Assembly: GCA_037976565.1 (NCBI GenBank)
Contig: CP137667.1
Location: 46,017,310 to 46,081,309, forward strand
Source of the DNA: Mesocentrotus franciscanus
Taxonomy: Eukaryota > Echinodermata > Echinoidea > Camarodonta > Strongylocentrotidae
Direction of reading: 5' to 3'
DNA: 64,000 nt
Shown here: positions 44,223-56,198 of the stretch, one piece after another
Layout: the number at the start of each line of letters is the position of its first letter
Numbering within the stretch: position 1 is the first letter of the stretch
The notes under the pieces: model-generated
Database searches by the model: none
What the model saw: only the letters and a program-made list of their open reading frames with translations
What the model was told of the DNA's origin: nothing
Translations under genes and position numbers: made by a program

Positions 44223-44634
44223 TAGAAGGTATTTCAAACAGATATTTAATTAATCAATTAATCAATTAATACTCTTATAAGTTAATGTATATATATACTA
44301 ATATCCAACTGATCTACAACACTCTCTGTTTACTCATTATAATTCCAGTTCGTGATATCAATTTGGATTACATAACCGCGGTGATAAATAAAGTGTGTTT
44401 ATACAAGCGACGGAAATATGTGCTTTGTACTCTTCATATATGTTCTGTGCTACAGACACTGTTTGGAAAAAACGTGAAGTCTACATCTCCTGTGTCGAAC
44501 TGTGAAAAGTGGAATAAAAAGAAATAGTGTGGGGTGTGTGTGGGATGTGTGTGTGTGTGTGTGCGTGTGTGTGAATGTGTACATCTTTCTTGCCAAATAC
44601 TATGACAATGATGTAGTTAAAACACATACCGCTA
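44223..44634. other. Spacer with (GT)n
   Basis: TTAATTAATCAATTAATCAA-type repeats lie at 44245-44270 and a GT-rich tract at about 44529-44580. No gene. Confidence 0.5.
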
Positions 44635-44871
44635 CAGTGGCGTAGCGTGAGTTCGCCCACAGGGGGGCACAGGTCTTACTCGGTAATGACATGGGAATTT
44701 ACAAGGCTACTGATTATAGTGTGATAGTGCGTAAGAACTGTCTTCCTATCTCGTCCTTTCCATTATCCCTTCCTTTTAGCCCTCTTTTCTTCTTGCCTTT
44801 TCTATCTTTTCATTTTTCACCACTCCATGAGAGGGGGCACGTGCCCCGAGTCTCTTGTAGCTACGCCACTG
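44635..44871. mobile_element. Possible hAT-type MITE, CAGTGGCGTAGC ends
   Basis: CAGTGGCGTAGC and GCTACGCCACTG are perfect 12-base inverted ends; GGGGGGCAC and GTGCCCC lie just inside. No matching 8-bp flanks are visible, so age or a later rearrangement has removed the duplication. It encodes nothing. Confidence 0.7.
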
Positions 44872-45310
44872 TTCCTTTGTCTTCTATGTAGCCCTTTTCC
44901 TAGCCACCCCCATGGAAGGAATAAAATGAAATATGATGTCTTTACAGAAATTGGCTATATAAGATGACCCCCTCCCCTCCCCCTCCGTCGGTTTATCAAT
45001 TTCATGTAAACCCCAATAATCCTCTTTCGATGGGTATTTCTGTTAATCTTTTAGAATTCAAGGAATATGCGACATTCAAAGCAAATAGTCATATGTGTTC
45101 AAACAATTCATAAATACCAGTTCCAGAGACAGATATCATTTTGATTTCTTTTTCCTGCAAAATATTTGTGTTATATATTTTATATTAATTTATTTCATGT
45201 ATTTTTTTAAACAAATGATGATCATTACAGTGAGTATGATTATACTGTTGTTCGCTTTTGAAATGTTTTATTTTATTTCTACAATCAATTGAAGAAAACA
45301 AAAACTTTAT
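44872..45310. other. Spacer, nothing recognised
   Basis: AT-rich, no element supported. Confidence 0.4.
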
Positions 45311-45549
45311 GGCCCGAATTCACAAAGGAGGTTTAAATTTAACCCATGGTTTAAACCAGGTTTAAACCCTCATTTACATAACCATGGTTTAAACATTAGC
45401 GCAAATTAAGCGTACCTTGCCTTGCGCGCGTCTAATATTGGACCTCTGACTGTGTCGCGCTTAATTTGCGCCAATTTTAAACCATGGGTTATGTAAAATG
45501 AGGGTTTAAACCATGGGTTACATTTAAACCTCCTTTGTGAATTCGGGCC
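45311..45549. mobile_element. Foldback MITE, GGCCCGAATTCACAAAGGAGG ends, copy 1
   Basis: The terminal inverted repeat GGCCCGAATTCACAAAGGAG is perfect and extends over TTTAAA and CCATGGTTTAAA blocks. GCGCAAATTAAGCG and CGCTTAATTTGCGC are inverted inside. Flanks TAT and TAT suggest a 2-3 base target duplication. Confidence 0.9.
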
Positions 45550-45720
45550 TATACCTCTAACTTTGAAAGTTACTCATAAGTGTGATTGGATAAATCGCGG
45601 TCATCCCACCAATAACAAACTGGACATAAGTAAGAGCTGAGCTATTTATAAACTTTTGACCTCCAGAAAAGTTCACTTGCAGTCACGTTCCTATTCACTA
45701 AAGATAGAGAGGCACACTAA

Positions 45721-45950
45721 GGCCCGAATTCACAAAGGAGGTTTAAATCTAACCCATGGTTTAAACCCTCATTTACATAACCCATGGTTTAAAATTAGCG
45801 CAAATTGAAGCGTATCTTTCCTTGTGCGCGTCTAATATTGGACCTCTGACTTGTGTCGCCGCTTATTTTGCGCTTATTTTAAACCATGGGTTATGTAAAT
45901 GAGGGTTTAAACCATGGGTTAAATTTAAACCTCCTTTGTGAATTCGGGCC
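45721..45950. mobile_element. Foldback MITE, GGCCCGAATTCACAAAGGAGG ends, copy 2
   Basis: Same family and orientation as 45311-45549, only 171 bases away. Flanks TAA and TAA. It lacks the extra AGGTTTAAACC block of copy 1. Confidence 0.9.
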
Positions 45951-47675
45951 TAATTGTTTGTGTCATTTGGAACTGCATGGTAAGCCCACGCGTTCTCTGC
46001 AGAGTTAGATGCCTTACTATATACAGTTAACAAATAAATTATTCATAATCTTACCAAGTTTTGTAATTTGTTAAGTATGTGAAAAATTGATTTGTCCTGA
46101 CTTATGTTTCTCGAGGATGGGACATATTAAAGCTTCCATCTAAAAGTATTCAACAAAGGCCCTGATTCAACCAGTCCACCTTTAATTCTTGAGTTAAGAA
46201 ATTAGACACAAAAAACATCAAATTTACAAGGGGTGTGAATAATTAAGTTGTTAACTGTATGTACTAAGCTACAGGAGACGCTCGAAGAAACTTTGATAAA
46301 GAGTTTGGTTATCATCCAAACGCGCATCGCGGAACGGTGGTGTAAACGCGTTTCGTCTAAACCACGTGACCTCTATCTATTAGTCGAATCACCAATAACA
46401 GGAAACCAGTCGCTGCCTTGTGTGTGATGTCATCACTTCCACGCTTTCCTGAGCTTCAAAACATCCAGATTAAGTTAAAGAGCTTTAGTACCATTCCAAA
46501 ACATAGTTAGCCAGACGTTTTCAGGTCACTTTCCCATCAGCTGTTAGTGAGACTATAGTTTTAGATAATTTCGTTTGATCGATTGTTTGTACTTTTTCCC
46601 CCTTTTTCTTCTTCTTGTCGTTCTTGTTGTTGGTGTTTTTTATGTTGGTGTTGCTGTAGTAGTTTTATTAAAGATTTATTCGCACAAACCTCGTGGTTAC
46701 TACCATGACATGATGTGTTTCAGCAAATTTTCCTAAAACAAAAACAAAAATTGTTTGTTATAGAAGAAGAAAAGAACACTTGCAAAGGAAGGACGACGAA
46801 ATAGTATGTATCTGACTTAAAGGTAATACAAAGTTTTGGTATGGGGTCATGAATTTGGTTCAAATGAACATATTGGAAGCATATGCGATTTTACAATATT
46901 CAATGATCGTTGTCGCGGTTGAAATCGAGTCTAAAGTGATGAAATTGTCAATAATAAACTCTTTATGTCGTATAGCTCCCTCTCAAGACTGAAATTACTT
47001 TAGCTTTAAAACAATGTCTCTTGACTACAATCGACCAATTTGCTATTCCCGTTTGGAAATTATATATCAGAACTGCATATGCTGAGATTTTCATGGTAGC
47101 AGCTACCGGCCTTAGGCGCTATTTGAAATTTACCAGGAGCACCGGTAAATTTTGATTATTCAATTTTCTCGAAAGTAGAAGTGTTTTAGGGGCTAAAATT
47201 TCTAGTGCTTATAATACATTCACAGGGGCATCCAAATATGTCAAAATTTTAAAGAATTACTATCCATCCAATTTTCAAAATTTCCCAAACCTACGACCTC
47301 AGAATGGCAAAACATTGAAGATCATTCCATGAAGTATCGTATGACAACGGGTCCTGGATTTATTTCAATAAATAGGTCTGTACTAACGAAGAAAAATCTG
47401 AACTTTTTTAAAAGGGAGAGGCAGATAACACATAGGAATAGAAATTAAACTTGGTGATTAGCTTTTGACATTGAAGAGGAAGGGAGAGGTTGTAAATTAG
47501 AATTCGGGAAATAGCGAGTGAAATTTTTTTTTAGAAATTAGCAATCCTATTCTCAAAATTCATGAAATGGTTTGTGGACAGAAAAGAAGGATGAGGAAGA
47601 CAAACGAGATGGCCAACATATTTCTCTTTCCCCACTCTAAATCAATCTTAAACTGATTTGAATGGTATATAGACC
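45951..47675. other. Intergenic; possible but unproven promoter-like patch
   Basis: A GC-richer patch at 46310-46560 contains CACGTGAC, a CCAAT, and TGATGTCATCA, but no TATA box or following coding exon could be tied to it. The remainder is AT-rich with nothing recognised. Confidence 0.35.
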
Positions 47676-47957
47676 GGGGGAGTGTTTCACAAAGACTTAG
47701 ATCGACTTTAAGTTGGACTTAACTATGGCAGGCCGTTCATGCCACTGTTTGCTCTCACCATTATGATCTTTAGATAATATTTTTTCCTTCAATAATGAAT
47801 TATCAAAAAATGTAAATTCTGTAAATTTGTGACCATGATTTGTACGTCCCTTGAGAGACCAATGCCAGTAAATGGTGAAAGAAAACAGTGGCATGAACGG
47901 CCTGCCATAGTTAAGTCTAAGTTAAAGTCGATCTTAGTCTTTGTGAAACACACCCCC
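47676..47957. mobile_element. Foldback element, GGGGTGTTTCACAAA family, copy 2
   Basis: Aligns with 28250-28510 and 50405-50681 (shared GATCGACTTTAAGTTGGACT, GGCCGTTCATGCCACTG, ATTATGATCTTTAGATAATA). The ends GGGGGAGTGTTTCACAAAGA and TCTTTGTGAAACACACCCCC are inverted. Confidence 0.9.
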
Positions 47958-48297
47958 GGGTCCTGGTTGACGTATAATAGGTCATATAATAGATCGGTTC
48001 ACTAACATATTCCAATGCTACCTTACTGGGGAGAGTAACGAGGTATTCCACTAAACTATCATAAAGAATGAAGTACAATACCTGGAATCCAGACATCATT
48101 CTTAGTTTGTTTTGCTATGTCAGGCAAGCCTCGGACAAGCTTTCTGAGGTCATCAGAAACAACCTTTGTTTAAAAAAGTAACATTTGAGTACCGGTCTAG
48201 TCTATTCGCGACGCTCGATCTAAGACACATTTAAGCAAAGGGAAAACTAATTTAGAACTCGATCAGCATTCTACATATCATGAGTTTTGTAATATCT
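47958..48297. other. Spacer, nothing recognised
   Basis: No feature supported. Confidence 0.4.
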
Positions 48298-48649
48298 GGG
48301 GTGTTTCACAAAGATCCTAAGTCGAACTTAACTCTAAGTTGGACTTAAACATTATGGAGAGCCATTTGTAGCCTTGAAACAAAATATATTCAAAAGCAAA
48401 AAAAAAAAAAAAAAAAAATAATAATAATAATTTTTTAATATTTTTTTTTAAAGACTTTTCATAAATTCCATATCAAGAACATGAAATCTCCTTGGTAATA
48501 AAGAAATATAAATGATTTGAATCAACATTTTATGCCTTTTAAAATAACTTTTACAAAATATTTTTAAAGATGCTACCTGCTTTCCATAATTGTTAAGTCA
48601 AACTTAGAGTTACAGTAAGTTCGACTCGGGATCTTTGTGAAACACCCCC
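48298..48649. mobile_element. Foldback element, related second subfamily
   Basis: The ends GGGGTGTTTCACAAAGATCC and GGATCTTTGTGAAACACCCC type match the family termini, but the interior (TCGAACTTAACTCTAAGTTG and an A-rich core with AATAATAAT) differs from the other three copies. Confidence 0.85.
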
Positions 48650-49129
48650 AGACTTTAGATCGAGCTTAAACCAAAGTTGATATTATAACAGAATACGGGA
48701 AAGTGTCTGTTAGATGACAAAGATATAAAATGCTCCAAGAGCCCGGCGTAAATGTCAATAATTCTAATCAAAATAGAAAGTCTGTTGATATTTTGGGACA
48801 GATCTCGAGAATATTAAATTGTATCTGTTTGAGGGTATTGAACTACATTTATCAGTGGTTATCATTAATTGTTTATCTCTTAACAGGTAGACCGCCCTCT
48901 TTAAATAGATCACTTTTTACATCTCATCCAAACAGAATCCCTCTTTTTCATAGTAAAGCATGAACTGAGGATCGAGAGTGACCAGCTATGAACTCAATTG
49001 ATACCGCCCTCACTCATCGTTTGATTTATCTCAATGCTTATCTTGATTGTTTATTGTCACGTGATCGCTTGACACGTGATTTCAAAATTGTACATTTGAT
49101 GATTTGAGGAGGCCCATAAACACTACCAA
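48650..49129. other. Spacer, nothing recognised
   Basis: A CACGTGATC..CACGTGAT pair lies at 49060-49080. No gene. Confidence 0.4.
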
Positions 49130-49310
49130 CCCGATCATGGAGAGAGAGGGGGAAAGAAAGTTAAGAAGAAGGGAGAAAAGAAAAAGAAGAAGGAAAAGAA
49201 GAAGGAGGAGGGAGGAAAGAAGGAGGAGGAGAATAAGAAGGGCGGAAAGAAGAAGACGAAAAGAAGAAGAGCAAGAAGAAAAAGAAGAAGAAGAAAAGCA
49301 GAAGAATGAA
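49130..49310. repeat. Polypurine (GAA/GGA)n tract
   Basis: About 180 bases of GAAGAAG, GGAGGA and GAGAGA. The Lys/Arg/Glu-rich frame over it is an artefact. Confidence 0.95.
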
Positions 49311-50404
49311 TACCAAACCCGTAACACAGCTTTTTGTTAGGCCTATATTACCGCTGTGTGCATGGTTTACAAACCAGTATAAGCCTACTTAGATTCAATT
49401 TTATCCCTAATTTACCCACCCCATCACCTTCTTTCCTCTTGATTACATGTTATAAACCGGGAGGCGCTATCATACTTTATTAGGAAGTTATTTGCCATTT
49501 GGGTGAAAAACGAATCTAAACGTCTCAAAAGGCGCTATACGCGCCTTTTTCAGTTCTAAACATAAAATTGCCATTTACTCGAAAACTACGAATGGGACAC
49601 ATGAACCAATTACATGTACATGTAGATGACGACGTACCCTACATCTGTCTCTCACTCACTCACTCACTCTCTCTCTCTCTCTCTCTTTCTCTCTCCCTCT
49701 CTTTCTTGTTACCCTTCCTTCAAATTCCAAAATGTATAGGTCTATACAGTGTAACCCAATTAACGAATGTCCTTACCATTGTCATAAAGAAAATTATGAT
49801 AGTATACTATCATGCATATTAGGCCTATGCCTATTATAATGAATCTGTATATTACATTTTAAAATTGATATGAAGAACATAAAAAGACACTGTTGTACAT
49901 AAATACTCCAATATAGTCACTGTCAACTTTTGTTTTTATTATCATTTTCATAACACATGTATTATGATACCAAAGAAATATTTCATGGTGATTAACAGTT
50001 CTGTGGTAAACACATTGAGAGTCATTATGTCAGCAGTATATATACATAATTATGTATGCATACCGCGCCTTGTGAAAACCTGATCTTAACAATCGAGGAT
50101 GCTTATTATATTAGCTCTCCAACACGTGCTATTTATCTTTCTGTGATATTTTTATATTCTCATTGGCTTACTCCCACTGATCACGTGGTTTGCGGTATCG
50201 GTTGAAACATGTGAAAGGGAGGCGCCATGATTCACGGTTGACTCGGAATGGTGTCGGTAAAGTGCACGTGCTAAAACAAAAGATGAGAGTGCACGTGTTT
50301 GTGGTAAACGTTACATCATTCTTCTAATTAACAGAAAATAGAACCCAACTCCATTTAAACACTTTCTTTAGTTAGGAGGAGGAAAGGATTACAGATATGG
50401 GCCA
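49311..50404. other. Intergenic with a CT tract
   Basis: CT tract at about 49656-49702; the doubled GGCGCTATA theme and GCGCCTTTTT near 49535-49550 form a weak hairpin. No exon is seen. Confidence 0.5.
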
Positions 50405-50681
50405 GGGGGTATTTCACAAAGACTAAGATCGACTTTAAGTTGGACTTAAGTATAACAGGCCGTTCGTGCCATTGTTTGCTCTCACCATTATGATCTTTAG
50501 ATAATATTTTTTCCTTCAATAATGAATTATCAAAAATGTAAGTTTTGTAGATTTTTTACCATGATTTGTACGTCCCTTGAGAGACCAATGCCAGTAAATA
50601 ATGATAGCAAACAATGGCATGAACGGCCTGCTATACTTAAGTCCAATATAAAGTCAATCTTAGTCTTTGTGAAACACCCCC
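50405..50681. mobile_element. Foldback element, GGGGTGTTTCACAAA family, copy 3
   Basis: Ends GGGGGTATTTCACAAAGACT and AGTCTTTGTGAAACACCCCC; interior as in 47676-47957. Confidence 0.9.
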
Positions 50682-50924
50682 AGGTCAGAGAATTATTGTA
50701 GGTTTATTGCGGAGTAAGGTAAGCCAGATCAAGAGGGGGGATAGTTAGAGAGTGAAGGAGAATGAGGAGATCGAGAGAGAGAGAGAGAGATTTTTTGTTG
50801 GGGGCTTAGGCACATAATGGATGAAGAAAGAGAATAAAGAATTGAATTGGTGAATAAAGATGAAATTTTCGGAGATATCATTACAGAAGAGTAACAATGA
50901 TTTGTCTAGTTACAACAATCACAC

Positions 50925-51128
50925 CAGTGGCGGATCCAGGGGGGCCCGGGGGCCCGGCCCCCTCCCCTAGCAAAAAAAACAGGTAAAAACACCCTTTTTT
51001 TGAAAAAAGAAGAAGTTGGGCCCCCTCCCCTGGCGCCCAAGGGGTGGCGGTGGAAAAAAAAACCCTTCCCTGAGGGAAAAAAAATTTTCGGGTGCCAACA
51101 AATTTTTTTTTTTGCTCACTACCACCCT
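50925..51128 (-). mobile_element. hAT-type MITE, copy 3 (one end clear)
   Basis: Starts CAGTGGCGGATCCAGGGGGG, the right-end terminus of the MITE at 27678-28023 read in reverse. It runs into TTTGCTCACTACCACCC, the complement of GGTAGTGAGCAC. The far end is missing or diverged. Confidence 0.65.
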
Positions 51129-51669
51129 TAAAACTTAATGCAAAAATAGAAAGTAATGAATTCCACGCGTTTTCCCTTTTGATAATTGGTTTGTCTTTCC
51201 ATTAATAAGAACAAAGGTAGTTCATAAATTATGCGATCAGTCTGTGTACGCTCAAAACACAGAGCTTTAGACACGCGTTTGATCTGCACGTGTATTACAC
51301 ACATGGATGCGATGATTTCTACAGTTTATATCCACTCTGTGGGAGTCTTATTACTGGAGATGGTCTTCTTGTTTTAGTTGACTCGACTCCACAGAAGTGT
51401 TTGCATGACTGTTAAGCGAATGGATTCCACTATTCGAACGTAAATAATACACCGCTTTGTCTGTCATTGAAAATTATACTATCAAAACGAACAAACCATT
51501 TTCATTCAACATTGATCGATATTCTAAAATCTTCTCTTTTTCTTCACATGAAAATTAAAATGAAAGTAATTGAACTACTGTCAGGCCAGGGCCATATAAT
51601 TATTATAGGATATTGGTGCACCAACATAATACTCAGGTGCCAATCGCTCCAGGCTTTATTTCGCCAAAG
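51129..51669. other. Spacer, nothing recognised
   Basis: No feature supported. Confidence 0.4.
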
Positions 51670-51996
51670 ATTAGTGTTACCGTTGGGTTTTAGGTAAGGT
51701 ATTGGGTTAGGATTAGACAGTGTTACCATTGGGTTTTAGGTTAGGTATTGGGTTAGGATTAGACAGTGTTACCATTGGGTTTTAGGTTAGGTATTGGGTT
51801 AGGATTAGTGTTACCATTGAGTTTTAGGTTAGGTATTGGGTTAGGATTTTAGTATTACCATTGGGTTTTAGGTTAGGTATTGGGTTAGGATTAGTGTTAC
51901 CATTGGGTTTTAGGTTAGGTATCGGGTTAGGATTAGTGTTACCATTGGGTTTTAGGTTAGGTATCGGGTTAGGATTAGTGTTACCATTAGTGTTAG
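51670..51996 (+). repeat. Minisatellite with TTAGGTTAGG motifs, 41-46 bp period
   Basis: Seven or so units of GTTACCATTGGGTTTTAGG followed by TTAGGTATTGGGTTAGGATTAG. The first two units carry an extra ACAGT. A repetitive open frame (G-F-R-L-G-I-G-L-G-L-V-L-P-L) spans it but has no start context. Confidence 0.95.
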
Positions 51997-52853
51997 ATTA
52001 TATAGTTAGTTCTGGGTTTAAAAATAATGTTTGGTCTAGTGTTGAAGACATCGGTCATGTTGGTTAGTGTAGGAAATTGATCACGGAGCGCATAATGTCG
52101 TACAACCAAATCATTAGATACTAGCCTACTCTCCTCCTCATCATCCTGTGGGTCCCCTCTAGGGGGAGGGGGGGGGGGAGGAGGGGAAGGTCTCCTCATT
52201 ACCGCTCTTCATCTGTCTGTAGCCGTTTCTAACTATATTTCTTCTACCGTCTACAATTATCTATCTACCTCTTCCTGCGTGGGTCTTTCTTTCTTTCTCC
52301 TTTCTTTCTCTTTCCTTTCTCTCTGCTGCCCATTTAATCAGTCCATCATAATTTTTCCTCTTCACGTGTCCATACCATCTCAGTCTGCTCTCTCTTAGGA
52401 TTCATATATAGGCCTATGCTTGTATAGTTCACCTTTGCATGGCTGACGGCATGGTTGGTAAACACGTCATGTCATGTACGTGGCTTGGTATCACAGAACA
52501 ATGGATGTTTCTGAGTGTGTGGGTTTCCGGGTTGACTTGTTTTTCTCACTTCAATTTCCCCTCTCAACTACTATCATAATAAACAACATCAAGAAAAGTT
52601 CTTTGACTTTTGAGGTCATCATGGCTTTGACTTTTATTCTTGAACTCTAATATTGGAATATATTGAAGTTGAATGTGACGATATTTAGGGGTATAACGTA
52701 GATTTGTAACTATTGTCGAGTCAAATTTATAGGCATATTGAGCAAACAGTGTGCTTTTCATGCCAAAACATTTATGTACTGTAATGTTCTTACCATTAAT
52801 TTTCATTGACAATACGTATTCATCCCCCCTCTCTCTCTCTCTCTTTTCCCCCT

Positions 52854-52884
<31 letters not shown>

Positions 52885-53400
52885 GTCTGTCCGTCCCTGC
52901 CCCTTCCTTCACGTAGTTCTTACAGAAGTGGTCGACATGTCCTTACCAGATAGACTACAAGTACAACCATGACAACCTGTTAGCACAGACGTTTCTCTAT
53001 GTTTAATTGACCTATGAACGTGATAACGACAGTCTACTTTTATCAGAACAACAATGTCAATAGCTTTGTTTTGAGCAGGTGCAAGGTCGTCTACACCAAA
53101 ACAATGTCATTATTGATTCTAAGATCAGAAGACAGTGACCTATATCATGTATTCAATGATATTGGTGGCGGATTCGGATCGAGGTAGGGACAATGCCTCC
53201 TTCTCAGACTTGACAATCCTGGCGGTCCACAATTATTTCACCGACTTCAGCATGGCTGCCATTATGGCGCTCTAGCAGTTCAAGGAATTAATTCCTGCCA
53301 GGTACTCATATTACCCAGAAGAAGAAAAAAAAGAAAGCTCATCATTATTACCTCACAAAGTGCCTGAATACCTCCATATTTGGTAAACAAGATGCACGAG
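51997..53400. other. Intergenic with simple repeats
   Basis: A G-run lies at 52163-52186, TTTC-rich DNA at 52287-52325 and a CT tract at about 52828-52878. No gene. Confidence 0.5.
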
Positions 53401-53766
53401 TGTCCTTCTAAATCGCTTGAATTACACAAAATATCGTTTATCATCATATCATGTTTATAGTTTGTAGTTATTTGCTTTAGTACTCAAGCGCCTTTGGCGA
53501 ACATTTCTTTTATTAATCTACTATATAACCAAGCTGCTTGTTTTTGTTTGTTGTCTATATCATATGATATTGTTTTGAGGTACCTGACCTATACAAGCTA
53601 AGCTTTTCTTAAGGTCTCCTCGTCTTTCCTTTTCACTTAAATGCATTATATGAACTTGTTCCTTATATTTGTTCCTTTATATACTCTATATGTTATACGT
53701 TTGTTAAATTGTATTACATTCATGTTGGAAGAAAGACAAATAAACTTGAACTTGAACTTGAACTTC
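53400..53766 (+). mobile_element. LINE 3' UTR fragment with TTGAAC tail
   Basis: Ends GACAAATAAACTTGAACTTG plus more units (53740-53766), matching the tails at 15521-15499 and 44195-44221. The left boundary is a guess. Confidence 0.5.
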
Positions 53767-55185
53767 TATATGTAGCAGCAAGATGCCCGAATATATCTCT
53801 ATTATATTATCGGCAGTACATTTTACCATGATCGTGCCCTTCACTCTCTTGCAACATTCAGAAACGGGATAATTCTGGGCAACGAGATGCCCCATATTCG
53901 TGTATCGCAGTGACCAATGATGATTTTTGTATTCATTTATTCGGCAGCGAGGTGCTTGCGTGAATAATTTCATATCTTAGTAAGTTGTTTTTACATAAAA
54001 TACATTTTATTACAAACTACATTACTGCCATTATGGCGCAAACAACATTACTAGCCATAATTTAAAATGTCACTTTTTTCTCGCTTTTTCGCTCCCTCGC
54101 TATTTTTAAACGAATGTGCCTGTACGTGAGTACATGGGGTCTTGACGAGTGCCAGATTGATGCAATATTAATCTTCTGTGATTAATGTGGGATGAGGGGT
54201 TGACGCGAAACTTCTGTTTTCCATAAAATGGTGCCGTAACGAAAAAAAAAGGTTCTTAAAACTGATCTAAACATTGCTAAATAATCATACATATTTTCAT
54301 AAGGGAGTGCTTATAATCTATTTAAGGTGGATGCTATTGTAAACCCTAGCACATACGTTCGGCACTGTTTTAGGAGACCAAAAAAGTAATGTTGTTTGTG
54401 ACAATCTGTAAGTCGTCCGAGCAAGATATGTAGATATCCCAGACTGATATATCTGATGACGAACGTCAATATCCCTCCACCAAGAGAAGTTGAAGGGAGT
54501 TGGGCATGAGGGAATGGATGGGAAAGGGGGTAGATTGTCAATAATATTGGTCACAAGAGATAATATGATTGAATATAAATATATCTTTTAAAAATTAAAA
54601 AAATGTCTGGATATTGTAGTTCATAGATAGATACACGTTGGGGAAAGGAATCGGTGCCCCTTCAATTAAATGTTACATAATTACGATAAGCTACGACACC
54701 TATCTAACGTAAACTTTCATGAATCTTAAACATAATCTTAAACATAATTATTCCTCATCGCCAACCCGCCCCCCCCCCCACTCCTCATTCGGACAGTAAT
54801 GCATCCGCCTTTGTTACTTGGCGGATGTTTTATAATTACAGACCCGGGACCCCCCACCCCATAAAACTCTTTGAGAGTCACTAACCATAATCACTAATTA
54901 ATAGGAACCCCGAGTTACCCCCCCCCTCGTTTCCAACCACCTCAGACTTAGGCCTACCCCATGTTAGGTGTATGATGTAGTTTAATTTTGATCGTGTTCT
55001 AAATCCGTTCAATGATTCACTATCATGCGTTGAGGTATCATCCAGTCAAATGGGTTTAAAGCTCTTGTCACGTTTGGCCTGAAGAAAATGAAATAACTGT
55101 TCACTGTACATAATAGATTATAGAGATTTTCACAACTGTCATATCTTTCCAACAAAGCTATATTACTTTACATGTCATTCAAACT
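53767..55185. other. Intergenic, nothing recognised
   Basis: C-runs at 54769-54780 and 54918-54927. No exon supported. Confidence 0.4.
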
Positions 55186-55435
55186 CCCTATCTTAAATGA
55201 ACATTATAACAACTACAAAAAATTGTTTTACCAATTTTGGTCAGAGTCATTGATACTTATCATGGGGAAGATGCATCGCCAGGGTCGGGTTGACAATCTC
55301 CTACTACGCCCCCTATCTTAAATGAACATTATAACAACTACAAAAAATTGTTTTACCAATTTTAGTCAGAGTCAGTGATACTTATCATGGGGAAGATGCG
55401 TCGCCAGGGTCGGGTTGACAATCTCCTACTACGCC
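55186..55435. repeat. 125-bp direct tandem duplication
   Basis: Two units beginning CCCTATCTTAAATGAACATT (55186 and 55311) differ at only three or so positions, so the event is recent. Confidence 0.95.
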
Positions 55436-55659
55436 CCCTACCCCTTCAAAAACCTTCTGAAAATTTACAAATTTAGACGACAGTTTAAGCCCTTATAATT
55501 ATATTAATGGTGTACGAAGCACCCCCCTCCCCCTCCCCCGAGAAAGAAAGAAAGATATGGTCTAGGAGCCTATCCCCCAAATATACTTTTTTTGCCATTT
55601 CATTAAAAACATTTGATCCCTTATTAGACTCCCTTACAAAAAAAACATGGTGCAGTAGG

Positions 55660-55795
55660 CTACTACCACGGTACTACCATGATACAGACAGTACTACCAT
55701 GGCTCTATATGTAGTTTACCGTATAATAAATGTAATGGTACTACCATTATGGTATATGTACCGTGGTCAAAATACCGTGTACCACGGTAGGGCTG
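55660..55795. repeat. Imperfect inverted repeat of TACCACGGTA
   Basis: CTACCACGGTACTACCATG and its complement-like blocks (TGGTACTACCATTATGG, GTACCGTGG, CCGTGTACCACGGTAG) give nested pairings. Confidence 0.6.
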
Positions 55796-56100
55796 TTAGC
55801 GTTACTTAGACCTTCACACTAAAAGTTGTAAGCCTGACCGAAGCCCTCAGAGCCCCCAAACGGACCCCAGCGTCGCGATAGAGTTGATTTCACCCCATCA
55901 TGCACCAAACTTTGTCAGGAGGACGTAAAAAGACTAGACATTCTGAAACATTAAACTAAGAGCAAAATGATAAGATTTCTAATTGCATTCTATTTTTCTC
56001 CTCAAAGCCCTTCAACCACATAAATTTCCGTGACTGATATTGTCGTTTAAAAATACAAGATATTTTTTCCCATTAAATTGCTTGCTGTTATTTTTGTATA

Positions 56101-56198
56101 CGTGCCCCTTCATTATGAGAATCGTGTGTCCACCCTCTATACCCCTATACGTGCCCCTTCATTATGAGAATCGTGTGTCCACCCTCTATACCCCTAGA
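56101..56198. repeat. 49-bp direct tandem duplication
   Basis: Two exact-looking units starting CGTGCCCCTTCATTATGAGA at 56101 and 56150. Confidence 0.95.

Noticed and set aside
46310..46560. Promoter or CpG-rich first exon (CACGTG, CCAAT, TGATGTCATCA)
   Set aside because: No TATA box, donor or downstream coding exon could be tied to it; kept only as a note.
49104..49340. Lys/Arg/Glu-rich 78-codon protein
   Set aside because: Direct translation of a polypurine tract.
51861..52067. Repetitive G-L-x-L protein
   Set aside because: Translation of the minisatellite; no start context or flanking exon.
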